Part shown: piece by piece, positions 48,141-59,159 of the stretch
Position numbering within the stretch: the stretch's first letter is position 1
Layout of the letters: each line of letters starts with the position of its first letter
The notes under the pieces: model-generated
Seen by the model: only the letters and a program-made list of their open reading frames with translations
What the model was told of the DNA's origin: nothing
The model's database searches: none
Translations under genes and position numbers: made by a program
Assembly (NCBI GenBank): GCA_023374045.1
Contig: CM041780.1
Coordinates: 171,860,085 to 171,924,084, forward strand
DNA length: 64,000 bases
Source of the DNA: Limonium bicolor
Taxonomy: Eukaryota; Streptophyta; Magnoliopsida; Caryophyllales; Plumbaginaceae
Reading direction: 5' to 3'

Positions 48141-48945
48141 AGCGATTTCGCACACCTAAAATATACCGTACGTAGGGGTACGTAGCACATGGTACACATG
48201 CTGCAAACTATTATTGTACGTAGAGTACAAGTGTTATGATTGTGTTATATTACTTGAGGTAATATTATGATGTATTATGTGTATGAATATATATATATAT
48301 ATTTTAGTTCGCATTAGTTGTGGGAATAGAAAAGGGAGAACAAATAGAATATTCTTATCCTATTTCCGATTATTATGCAAACGTTGCGAACATTAAAACA
48401 CATAAATGCCTAACTTGTTAGCTCTAGTTGAGAGTTCGAGTAGGTCTATCTGGTAGTTTCTATGGGAGATGTCAAATGGAAGGAGTAGAAAGCTCCATAC
48501 TATATGATTTGTGACTCGGTATGAAACCGATTGTTGGAATGCGATGAGTGAGTCGGCATGAGACCGATGTGTAACCTAGTGGAGGTAAAACCTCTAGGAA
48601 TTGTACGAATAATTATAAGTTGAAAGAACTTGGTATATGGTTAGGATACATGATCCTAGATGCCAATGACTAGATTAATTACACTAGTTGACTTGTGTAT
48701 CTATGAACACAAGGTGGCAAATATCAAGAGGAAACAAGATTAGAAATGGATAAAACAATTAATTGATTGAAATTGACGTGGGAAGTTGAACTTGATCCTG
48801 GTCCGATCAAGCGATACCGAACACAAATTGAGGTGAGAGATAGCTCAACACTGACGCTGACCACGTCGGGGTTGAATGACTCTCGAAACTTCCTACAAGT
48901 GGACACAGATATGAATAGAAATTGGAAGTTAGGGCGTCACTCGAA

Positions 48946-49141
48946 GAGCCGTGGACCGTGGAGTCCTTCGTCATTAGACCGGTGTGTCTGCGAGTGACAT
49001 CACCCAGAGAGTCGTGGACCGCAGAGCCCTTTGTCATTAGACCGGTGTGTCTGTGGGTGACTAAGGAAATAAGGTGATACTGTCCGAGGAGCCGTGGACC
49101 GTAGTGTCCTTCGTTATTAAACCGGTGTGTCCGCGGGTGGT
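48946..49141 (+). repeat. B tandem repeat, three units of 62-79 bp
   Basis: Units begin GAGCCGTGGACCGT (first 48946, third about 49089) or a variant (about 49007) and contain CATTAGACCGGTGTGTC. They lie between the internal PPT-like tract and the 3' LTR. Confidence 0.88.
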
Positions 49142-49320
49142 AGACGTTGTTTGGGTTGGGGATCGTCAAGTCCTGGTCTTTAAGACTGCTTCCCTGTGAT
49201 TTGTCAACGTTAACTATATGTGCACACATACATGTGGAATGATGTGTGAGTATCCTCGCGAGATACTAACATGTAGATAGGGATGCGTGGAGTATCCCTT
49301 GCAAACACCTTTGAGTACTT

Positions 49321-49486
49321 TATGAGATTTGCACCTTGTCTAGTGCTGTGTATTATGAGATTTGCACCTTGTCTAGTGCTGTGTACTATGAGATTTGCAC
49401 CTTGTCTAGTGCTGTGTACTATGAGTTTTGCACCTGGTCTAGTGCTGTGTACTATGAGTTTTGCACCTTATTTAGTGCTGTTTACG
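49321..49486 (+). repeat. B tandem repeat, five 33-bp units
   Basis: Units at 49321, 49354, 49387, 49420 and 49453, each TATGAGATTTGCACCTTGTC plus a 13-base tail, with a few base changes. The 33-bp period keeps frame and gives an 11-residue repeat in frame 49283-49522, which I do not regard as a gene. Confidence 0.95.
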
Positions 49487-49651
49487 AATGAATGTGTCAC
49501 GATTATTGACTATATGGAATGAGATGGATGCTGTATCAAATGTGATACATATAGACTAGGTCTGAATGTAGTGGAATGTACTCCCTAGTGATAATCTGTC
49601 TGTGATTACTTAGTGGAACTTGATTCCTTAGGTGAACTGTAGATGGGTAAG

Positions 49652-49686
49652 GACTTCGGGACGAAGTCTTTTTAAGGGGGGTAGAC
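49652..49686 (+). other. Stem-loop and polypurine tract of B
   Basis: Stem GACTTCG / CGAAGTC with loop GGA (49652-49668), then TTTTTAAGGGGGGTAGAC directly before the 3' LTR. Confidence 0.85.
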
Positions 49687-52600
49687 TGAAATACCCCAAA
49701 TAAAATATGGATTAAATATTTAATCACATTGATTAAGGCCTAAACATGCCTTAAAAGTCAACTGAGAACACCAGTGGTCAACACAAAGCAAGATGTTGCA
49801 CCCTTTGACTGTTTAGGGTAAATAAATACCCAAATGAACTTCTTAGGACCTAAGATTTTGTCCTAAGCTTACTAACACATTACTAAACATGTTACAATTG
49901 TTGGACAACACTCCAACACAAAGAACGGACATTTACATGCTTCAAGGTCAAGAAGGGCAAAAATGTGCTCTAAGAATACCTTAAGGGTCTAATGACCTCT
50001 AAATGATATAAAATTGGATACCATGATCAAATATCATGTAAGGAACACAACAAAACCGTTCTCAAAGAAAACAGAGCTCAGAAACACCCTGCGACTCAAA
50101 ATGTGCACTAAAATTCCTTAAAGCACGTTTTTGTCTATGAGCTCTAAGATAATGACTTTTTGTCACTGTAAAGACTATAATAAGTTCTTTATAACATTAA
50201 TGTGACATGATAGACTATATTATAAAGTCTAAATCAAAGTTTAAAAATAAAAATCAAAATTGGCAATTTAGTATGAATAGTACCCGAAAAATAACAACTA
50301 ATTACTTAACTTAACTTAAATCATGGTCAAAGCTCACCTATTGCCTTGACCAAAGGCTGCCGCCCCCATACAGTTGTCATGCCCACTTGATTATCAATCT
50401 TCAATCAATTATACAGCTAATGACAATTACTATTCTAAAAAGCAAAGTAAAGTAACAATAATTGACTTATAAGGAAAAATTGACTCACCTTTCTCATTTG
50501 CCTTCTTGCCCATCGATAATAGCAGCTCCAAACCTCCCTTTGGCTTCCCCATGTCGTGGATAACTCACCAAGATCAGAAGAGAACATCAATTAATCTTGG
50601 TAAGCTAATTAAGCCTTTAAATGTTCATCTTCTTCACAATTTCTTCCTCTTTCCATGGAGCAAAGCATCAACCACTTCCATCAATGTTCTTAGGTTGTTT
50701 TGGAGGTTAAATGGAGGGGGTATCTCGGCATTAACAAGGGAAGAAGGTGGAGAAAGCCAATCTTGTTCTTAAGGTATAAAAATGTGCTTTAAGCACATAT
50801 CTTTTGATTCCCTTCAAATTCGGCTGTGAAACTTTGTTTCTAAGCTTATAATCTTCATCTTAACATACTTATCCAGTTGGTACATCAAGAGCTTCGAAGT
50901 ATAGTCAGATCCAAGCCAAAAACACCATTTTAGGCATTTTAAACAAGGTAAAGATTAGCTATCTTCTAATCTGAGTTATACCAGTTTAAAGCTTGGTTTT
51001 AGTAGCTCTTTTGACACCCTTTATCCTCTGTAAATTTAGGCCAAAGAGCACTTGCTCTTGCCTTGGTATTCAAAGGTAAATTTCACCTTGAAATTGACAT
51101 TAAACACTTCTTATGGTTAGATCTTGCTTGGAGACTAACCATGCCTTAATTGCTGTTTGAAAACATGTAAACTAAGCTGTGGAAAGTAGATATCCATACA
51201 GCCGTGGCCAAACAAGGCTTATACTAGGCAAAAACAAGGTATAAATCACTTAAACCTTCACTTGGTATATTAATATGTACTTGTACATATTTATATAAAT
51301 TGTGCCGTGAGTGAACAAGGTATTTAAGGTCTTATTTTGACCTTAGGTGATTAAGGAATGGTTTAATAAATTTTATAACTAATTAATTGGCATAATTGTC
51401 AAATTTAAGACATTATGTGGAAAATTGGTAAATAAAGAAAATATATGTGTAAGGGCCGAGAGTTTAAGGCTTTTTGGACATTTATGTGTAATTTATTTTA
51501 TAAGCCAATGTTTGTAATAAGGCCATGTACTTTAGGCCATTTTATTTATGCATTTATAAGCTTTTAATTAAGTTTAGGTGCTAAATATGCATTACCGCAT
51601 ATTATTGGGGTTTTAGTGTAAATAAATTAAATTTGGGGGCTATATATTAATAAAGCCAAAAAATTGGAAGTGTAAATGAATTTATATAAAATTATGAGGT
51701 TATATAAAGTTTTGGGTGAAATTGTAAATATTGGAAAGTTAGGGGTAATCTATGTAGTTACCGTGGAAATAGGGTCAAAATGATGTTTGGAAGTCAAACA
51801 TTGACCAAGCAAAAGACTTTAACCAGATTTGATGATTTATTAATTTAATTATCAAATTATACTAAGTTATGTATTAAAATGTAAAAAATTACATAACATA
51901 TGGGTATAAGTGTGATTACCGAAAGTTTTGGGTATGAAATGGTATTTTATACACCTATGGAGTACTAGGAATTTTTAGGAATTTATTTGGTTAAGTTTGG
52001 AGTTAATATGGATTTTATAAGTATAATATATGATATTTTATATCATTGTTACATATAGGTAACATATATGGTGGAAACCGTAAATATTGGAAATATAAGA
52101 TTAGGAATGATGTTTATAACCTTTTGGTATAGTTTGGTGATTTTTGGAGTTATATACAAGATTTTATAAAGATATATGTATAGTATATAGTTTTAATGAT
52201 ATTAGAAAACTATGTATTATAAATTGGGTTGATTTGTAATTTATGGAAGTGCAGTGGTGGAAAAATAAAAACCGAAAGTTTAAAGGGCTGTTTGGTATTT
52301 ATTAACAATGTATAACTATAGGTTATAATTGTTTTAATGACATAAATGTCATAATATATGTTATATAACTATAGTATAACATTATATGATTATGTGGTGG
52401 ATTTTGTAATATTCAAGAAAATAAATGTTGTTCGGAAATAATGGGGATTTTAGAACAAAAATTTATAATATGGTTTTCAATGTTATAAAGGTTATAACAT
52501 TTATAATATAAGAAATATTCATTAAAAGAGAATGAATATATTATAAGATTTACCATATAATAAATGGTCCCATAATACATGTATATAAATAAATATATGT

Positions 52601-54385
52601 TATGGCGTGGAAAAAATATAATGTGGTTCAGTAACCATATATTATCATAATTAAAGAGATATAAGACAAGGAGAGAAGAATTACAAACATTAGATATGGA
52701 AATTCTAATGTTAGGAGTGTACATGGAAATGAGGATTTATATAATTCAAAGTATTTTTACATACGAATTATACCACATTAAACTTGGAAAAACAAACCTT
52801 AGGAAAATAAATACTAAGGTGAGATGTATAATAAACGATTAAGATTATACATGCAATATAGTGACAAGCTATATAATATACAAATGTGTATTAAATTACA
52901 TGCGATAGTAAACGTTTAAAGTTAAGTATATTAATATACTCGACGTAACCACACATGAAATATGACGTCTTTCCTAATCCCGAGTTAAACCGAAAACCCG
53001 ACAGACGTTTATAGTTAACAACGGGGAATAAACCGGGATGGGTTAGTAACGGTACTGGGTGTCGTAGTGTATTGTTAGTACGAGATGCTGATGCATAGTG
53101 TGATGCATTATCCGAGACTTATATACGGAGCACTGGCCTGTTTAACGCCGCTCTCGTATCTAACACTGGATCCCGAGTCATCATACTCAGGATTGGACTA
53201 ATGACCTTAGTCTGCTGTGATAAGAGAATAGTAAAACGATGCGATGGAATAAATAAGTATATCAAGAGATTGTGGCTCTTGCTGTGAACTGTGATCCATT
53301 AACGATACTAGGATACCGTGTGGTAGCCGTAAGTATCTGGATAAATTTCCAACGAACTACAGATGGTTCGTAGGTCGGAGACTCTACCGCTGGAGTGGCT
53401 ACTGCCTTGGGTGACCCGCCATAAGAGATGGGTAACTTAGATACACGTCGTTCTAACGAGACGTTGTCATTAGACATGACTGAACAATTACGAACGACTA
53501 TATTAACTCGTACATTAGGCGAACAATATTTGGGCTTGCGTGTCAAAGACGAGAGTTTATACTCGTTTATAATTCTCATTGTTTCACCTTGTTGTTCATT
53601 GGTTATGCTTTGTGGTTATGTGTGGTATGTTGGTGGATTTGTTTGAACGAGCCATTGTGCTCATATTGTGGTTTGTGAACTGGTTGTGTCGAGTCGTTGT
53701 ACTCATGTGAAGATTATGGTGGATTGTTTGGTCGAGTGAGTCGCCGAACTCAATTATGAACTATTAAATGTTTGTTGGAATGGAGTCTATGTACTCATAT
53801 AAGCGTTGTAACACTTTCAGTGGTTTATTATGATGCGATGTGTGAAGCCGGGGGCTTGTTGATTATTTGAGTTTACTGCAATATATATTGTTGCTTTACA
53901 GTTTAACATTAAAATACTTGCATGAAAATGAATTGCATGCTCTCGACCAAATAACTGAGGGTCCGAGGGGGCATGACAGTCATGTAGTAACATACTCAGC
54001 AGGGGCTGATTCCATACCACAAACAACCATTTTTACAGGTATGCAGCTTCCGGTGTCGGCAAAGAGAGGGACGCGCTGGGTAGTTTAATTACAGTTGTTT
54101 AAATATGCACTGTTGCATTTTGATACGAACTTAGAAACGTGTATAGGATTGGGATACTTAGAACGCTCACTGTGAATGTATTTTATATTGGATTGGGAAA
54201 GTTAGATCTATCTCTTGTTGTCACTGCGAGAAATTGTTTCGTATTTAAGAATATATCAGTAAGCACATTATTACTCGTATGGGCGAGTAAGAACAGTGAC
54301 ACCAGTAGTTCAATTGTTGAGATTACCGCTGCGAATATAATGTTAAGTAAGACGATTAGGAGCCGATTAGAGTAGGGGTGTTACA
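49687..54385 (+). repeat. B 3' LTR (4.7 kb)
   Basis: Same as the 5' LTR except for scattered substitutions, many one-base length differences in the AT-rich middle (about 51680-52860), and absence of the 360-bp segment near 53108. Confidence 0.95.
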
Positions 54386-54390
54386 GCCTG
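54386..54390. repeat. Target site duplication of B, right (GCCTG)
   Basis: Identical to 39131-39135. Confidence 0.97.
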
Positions 54391-55718
54391 GGACTCTCCC
54401 AAGCCAAACGGAGCCAAATCCAAGAGAGCAAGCCAAATGCATCTATGTGAAGGAACACAATGAAGAAAAGATTGAGGTGGCTAAAACAGTTAAGGTTCCA
54501 GAACTCCACCCTTCCCTTCAAGAGTGGGTAATAGCAATTGAAACTTCCAAAAGGAATGTAGCTGAATTGGAAAGCACTGCCACAGTCTATAAAAATCGCA
54601 TTCAGTCCGAGAATACCTACCTTGAGCAGTTGGTGGCTGGCTATGAAAATGAAAAGCTCAATTTTGATGAAGAAGAAGAGGTTAAGGCGATAACCTTGAG
54701 AAGCGGTAGAAAAACCAACGAGATTCACATCCCGCAAAGGTCAGAAGAATCCAAAGAGGATAGTGAAGAAAGAGTTGAGGCCCCAGTAGAAAAGACATCT
54801 CCCAGCATTCTCACTATTCCATCAGCTTCAAAACCTTCTCCACAAGAACCGCCTCTACCATTTCCCAACCGACTCCAAAAGCAGAAATTGGATAATGAAT
54901 ATGGGAAGTTTCTGGCAATGCTGAAACAACTAAACGTCAACATACAGTTTGTAGACCTCATTGCCAAAATGCCAAACTACGCAAAATTTCTCAAACACCT
55001 TATCTCCAATAAAACTAAATTGGCCGAAGTCGGTACCGTACCACTCAATGTAGCTTGCTCAGCTATTCTGAAACAACCACAACCTTCGAAATGCAATGAT
55101 CGTGGTAGCTTCACCATTCCAGTCACAATTGGTAGCACCTCATTTCCATACTCCTTATGCGATCTAGGTGCCTCCATAAATTTGATGCCCCTCTCCACTT
55201 TCAAAAAGCTGGGAATTGGAGATATGAAAAAGACCAAGATGACCCTTCAACTGGCAGATGGTTCGGTAGCTTACCCAAGCGGAGTGGTGGAGGATGTTAT
55301 CATTAAAGTGGAACACTTATACTTCCCATGCGATTTTGTCATTTTGGACATCGAAGAGAATTCCACTACACCTCTCATCCTTGGACGACCATTCCTTGCC
55401 ACAGCCAATGTGCACATTTGGGTAGCCCAGGGGACGATCACCCTTCAAGCTTATGATGAAAAGCTGGAGTTTGCATCAGGCAGGTCTCCAGATAACAAAT
55501 CCAAGGATCTCAAGTTTGTGAGGGACACTCAATCACCATCATCCCCACTTCTCTTTGTCACCCTTCCTGACGGAATGTCCATTACAGAGATACCACCACC
55601 AATCCCTGATGAAAAGAGGGATAAGAAAAGAAAACATGCATCCAGGTGGACACTCAAAAATACCATCGAGTCATGCTTTGGATCTCCTCCTCATAACCAC
55701 CCCTCAGGTTTGATCTAA
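54391..55718 (+). pseudogene. gag-pro: A1 gag C-terminus and protease
   Basis: Continues the A1 gag frame after B. The first part is a gag C-terminal region with an acidic stretch and AITLRSGRKTN, a conserved Athila block before the protease. From about 55020 comes the aspartic protease: SFTIPVTIG, then CDLGASINLMPLS with the catalytic Asp at 55161-55163 (DLG, where retroviral enzymes have DTG or DSG), a LADGSV..PSGVVEDV block, FPCDFVILD and ILGRPFLATA. The stop at 55716-55718 follows HPSGLI. The frame itself is intact here, but upstream breaks and B make the gene non-functional. No reverse transcriptase follows. Confidence 0.9.
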
Positions 55719-56937
55719 CAACAAAGCGTCTAGCTAAATACGTTAAAGAAGGGCAGCTTTCCGGGAGGCAACCCGGCTGAACTTTTCTTTTATATGCTTT
55801 TATGCTATTTTAATTTTCAGGTTCTCTTTAAAATTTTGTTTTTGCTAACTTTTAACCCCGTTTATAGTATGGTTGCTTCTAGTGTCTTATGCAGGTGCAA
55901 CTTCATGTCTACAACGCAACCAAGCTACGCTACTTGAGGCTGAAGCTCAAGTGTGGGGGAACTCCTATAATGCAAGCAAAAATAATCTCAGGGGAGTACC
56001 GTCTCTTTAATTATGCTTTTATTTAAATAAAATCTGTAGAGGAGTGTTTCTGTGCTTAAATGTTTATTTGTGACCTTTATGTTCTCTCTATTTTATCTAC
56101 TTGCCGAAAAGGTCTTCTGAAACTTTCCCTTGTTTTTCTGGTGAACAATGAGGACATTGTTCAATTTAAGTGCGGGGGAGTGTGCCCTTTTCGGCGACAT
56201 TTTGTGCTTAAAATACTTAATCTCTCTGCTTATCTTGCGTTTGTCCAAATTCAATATCGTGGACCCTTTATATGTGGGTTGTTCTCTTTATGAATAAATA
56301 CTGTTATGAATTGTGGGATAAATGGGATAAATGGTACAAAATTTTAAAATTTTGATTACTTTTGAGGAGCATTTTTATGCGGTGTGACCAAATGATCTGA
56401 AATGGTTGGATTTTTATTGCTCAGGGGTTCCTTCTGTCTTCTTTCTTTGGGATTGCTAAGGGGTACTTCTCTGTTAAAAAAAATAAATATAAAAAATAAA
56501 TAAGGGACTTGCGAGACACCATTGGTAACCAACAAAGAGAGTTGAGTGTTCTTAAAAACAAAGGCTTGATGCCTACATATTATCTTCTCATCTCCTATGC
56601 AAAAGTGAAACAAATGCATAATTTATTTTTCCTTTTGTTTTCTCCTCAATACCCATTCTTGAGAGAAGTTGGTCATGGTAAAAGTTCTCAAAGTCACCTT
56701 AACTGAGAAGCATTGAAGTACTCCGGATCATACCCCGAAACTCTAATTTTTATTTTTACCCTGAGCACACCTATGCCACCAGTAGTTGATGGATCACACT
56801 CCTCGAAAAGTTTAAAGATCATGTACTGTTCACCTCTTTATCCTACCCTTCATAATAATATTTGTTAGTATTGAGCATTCCCTACTTACTTGGGTACATG
56901 GTTTTGCTTGAGGACAAGCAAAAGGTAAGTGTGGGGG
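55719..56937 (+). other. A1 3' region with three stem-loop/PPT-like modules
   Basis: Non-coding. A CCGGG / CCCGG hairpin (55761-55776) lies soon after the protease stop. Three modules of stem-loop plus AAGTGnGGGGG follow: 55932-55959 (stem ACTTGAG/CTCAAGT), 56143-56178 (stem GAACAATG/CATTGTTC, loop AGGA) and 56904-56937 (stem TTGCTTG/CAAGCAA, loop AGGA). The last is the polypurine tract at the LTR border. Confidence 0.82.
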
Positions 56938-57212
56938 TGTGATAAATGTCCAAATGAGCATGTTTTATGGGTGTATTTCATATATTATATTAGCACTTTT
57001 CTTGCTCATTTCTCACTTATCGTATGTTTTTCCTCTAGTTTATGTTTTATTGATTATCTCAAAAAATTATTGGTTAAACATGAGAAAAAACCAAGCTAGG
57101 AACAAAGTAGACAAAGAGACGAACGCATAGGCGCAAACGGCTCGAAAAACGGAGTCCAAACGAAGAATCTAGAGCCGGTCAAAGTTCGCAAAAAGAAAAA
57201 CGAGTCAGACTT

Positions 57213-57377
57213 CCGTCCGTGTCTTGTCCGCATTACAAAGGCCGGACGTGGCACTTGCGTCCGTATCTTGTCCGCACTACAAAGCACGGACAAGAACAAT
57301 TGTGTCCGTGGATATAAGGGCGGACAAGGGGCAGACGTTAGCAAGAAAGAAATGTGTCCGTGGATAAATGACCGGAC
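57213..57377 (+). repeat. GTCCG/CGGAC palindrome cluster in the shared LTR
   Basis: Four units: two long ones near 57213 and 57259 (TCCGTGTCTTGTCCGC or TCCGTATCTTGTCCGC, closing with CGGAC) and two near 57303 and 57355 (TGTCCGTGGATA closing with CGGACA), spaced about 44-54 bp. Confidence 0.9.
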
Positions 57378-57580
57378 AAAAACAAGGACACGTGTAAATG
57401 CAACCCAGATCCAGAAACTGTCGCGACTGATTTTCTTCGCTGACTGTCTTCCCCAATTGCTTCTTCCTTTGCGGCGCCTACAGACATATCCATATACTCC
57501 CGTAAACCATATCAGACGCCTGCCTTAAAATCCTCACGCGTATGTCCCCTCTCCAGCTCTATCTTCAACCTTCCCCAGCT

Positions 57581-57590
57581 TCTATATAAA
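57581..57590 (+). promoter_or_regulatory. TATA box of the shared Athila-type LTR
   Basis: TCTATATAAA about 640 bp into the LTR, conserved in all three copies in the window. Confidence 0.65.
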
Positions 57591-58449
57591 CCCAGTCCTT
57601 CCACCTTAAATCAGACGTACGGGAGATAAAAGGAAACAGACCATCGCTCACCACACTCCTCCATTCTCTTCCATTCATCTTCTCCCGTAACACCACAACA
57701 CTCCATACTCACGTACTCAGCATAAACAAAAGAAATAGAAGAGAGGCAGCAGAAGTGAGAGCGAGTGCAGACCCGTTCTTTCTCTGAAATAATGGCAAAA
57801 TCTATCTGTGCTATCTTTTTACCTCCGTTAATGTCTGAGTAATTTTCTTTTGTATCCTAGGATGGGGTTTTGATTCTAATATTATGTAAATCAGTATTTA
57901 TTACCTGTCTCACTTATTAAACTTGTTTTAATTCCTTTCAGCAAATATTATTAAATGTTTTGCGTGACAAACAACTGCATTTTTATGGTAACTATCAACA
58001 TATGGTTTTGAGATAGTCAAAGTACCACAAAGGATTAAACCTTGGTATTTACACTCCGGATTGAGCAGGAAAATACTAAGGCTATTACTAAGAGTTCGTA
58101 ACTGACAATTATTAACTCCAATAGACAATAAATAATTGAGACAAGGTTATAAATCTGTTTAAGTAATTTAGGCAATTCCCCGCTATCCTAGGATACCTTT
58201 TTCCATCACATCCATTCACCTTATTTTACTGTTTTTTATTATTTCTGAACTGATCCAACAACAAATCAAGCTTGCCTCCGGCTAAACTAAACCCCTTTTT
58301 ACTGTTTTTATTAAATACCGATACTAGGATAATTGAACAATTTCCCTGTGGATACGCACTTGTTGTACTACTCCGACTAAGGTGCACTTGCCTTTTAGTT
58401 TGCTGTAAATCTATATATATTAATGTATAGTATTTACCCAACAAGTTTT

Positions 58450-58488
58450 TGGCGCCGTTGCCGGGGAAATTGATTCCATCAATTTCCC
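58450..58488 (+). other. Asp-tRNA primer binding site and hairpin, copy 2
   Basis: TGGCGCCGTTGCCGGGGA (58450-58467), a full 18-base complement of the plant tRNA-Asp 3' end. A perfect 11-bp stem at 58464-58474 and 58478-58488 (GGGAAATTGAT, loop TCC) overlaps its last four bases. Confidence 0.93.
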
Positions 58489-59159
58489 TAGTTTTCGGTA
58501 GCTTACTTGCTATACTATAATATTCTGTCTATATTATTTTGTTGTTTATTTTTATTTCTATTAATTTCTGTTATTTATTTTTCAGTCATTTAATTTACTG
58601 TTATCTAACTTCTAACATTTAAATTTCAGTACACTAATTTCTAACATTTATTTCCAGTACACTAATTTCTAACATTTAATTTTCTGTCATTTAGTTTCTG
58701 TCATTTAATTTTCTGTCATTTAAATTTTTATCAACTAACTCCTAACATTTAATTTTCTGTCATTTAAATTTTTGTCATTTAAATTCCAGTACTCTAACTA
58801 CTAACATTTAAATTTCTGTCATTTAAATTCAGTCATCTAATTCCTAACATTTAAAATTCAGTTCTTTATTTTACCGTCATTTAAATTCCCGCAATTTAAT
58901 TCTGCTCTTTTTCTTTATTTTAATTTTATTGTTTACTTAACCTGCAATTATTTTTGTTTCTTTTTGTTCACTTATTTTCTGTCATTTTATTCTTGTTAAA
59001 ATAATAATAAAAAATAATAATAATAAAAATATATATATATATATATAAATATAATTGTTGTTTAATTAAAGTTTATCAGCCTAACCAATATCTCTGCTTT
59101 TCTTTATCTATTTACTAATTAATTTCGCAGTTCCTCACAAATCAAAGTATCTTCTGTGC
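58489..59159 (+). other. A2 AT-rich leader with short repeats
   Basis: Non-coding; CATTTAATTTTCTGT-type repeats at about 58580-58880 and an AAT/AT microsatellite at 59000-59047, as in A1. Confidence 0.85.

Larger units (their letters stand above)
39136..54385 (+). mobile_element. B: 15.2 kb ORF-less LTR element (Tekay-like LARD)
   Basis: A complete element: LTRs 39136-44142 and 49687-54385, Met-tRNA primer site 44147-44158, polypurine tract 49669-49686, and GCCTG duplications. The 5.5 kb internal region has no frame longer than about 110 codons and no recognisable gag or pol motif. About ten differences separate the first 900 bp of the two LTRs, so it moved recently, which implies mobilisation by proteins of another element. 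This fits the class of large retrotransposon derivatives. Element D shares internal segments. Lineage is inferred from the termini, primer site and PPT. Confidence 0.92.
36883..58443 (+). mobile_element. Athila-like element copy 1 (A1), split by B
   Basis: A1 runs from the truncated LTR through leader, gag-protease and 3' region to the complete LTR at 56938-58443, with B (39136-54385) inserted in gag. Without B it is about 6.3 kb. It encodes gag and protease only; the 1.2 kb after the protease has no pol domain, so A1 is non-autonomous. Its right LTR also serves as the left LTR of copy 2. Confidence 0.88.
56938..58443 (+). repeat. Athila-type LTR shared by copies A1 and A2
   Basis: 1.5 kb, TGTGATAAATGTCC to TTACCCAACA. 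It is both the 3' LTR of A1 (polypurine tract at its left) and the 5' LTR of A2 (primer site at its right). Palindrome cluster 57213-57377 and TATA box 57581-57590. Confidence 0.93.

Noticed and set aside
49283..49522. Frame with an 11-residue peptide repeated five times
   Set aside because: The 33-bp tandem repeat happens to be a multiple of three; no start context, homology or conservation supports a protein.
56509..56706. 65-residue frame conserved at 62696-62893
   Set aside because: The whole element copies are nearly identical; conservation of the frame is not independent evidence.
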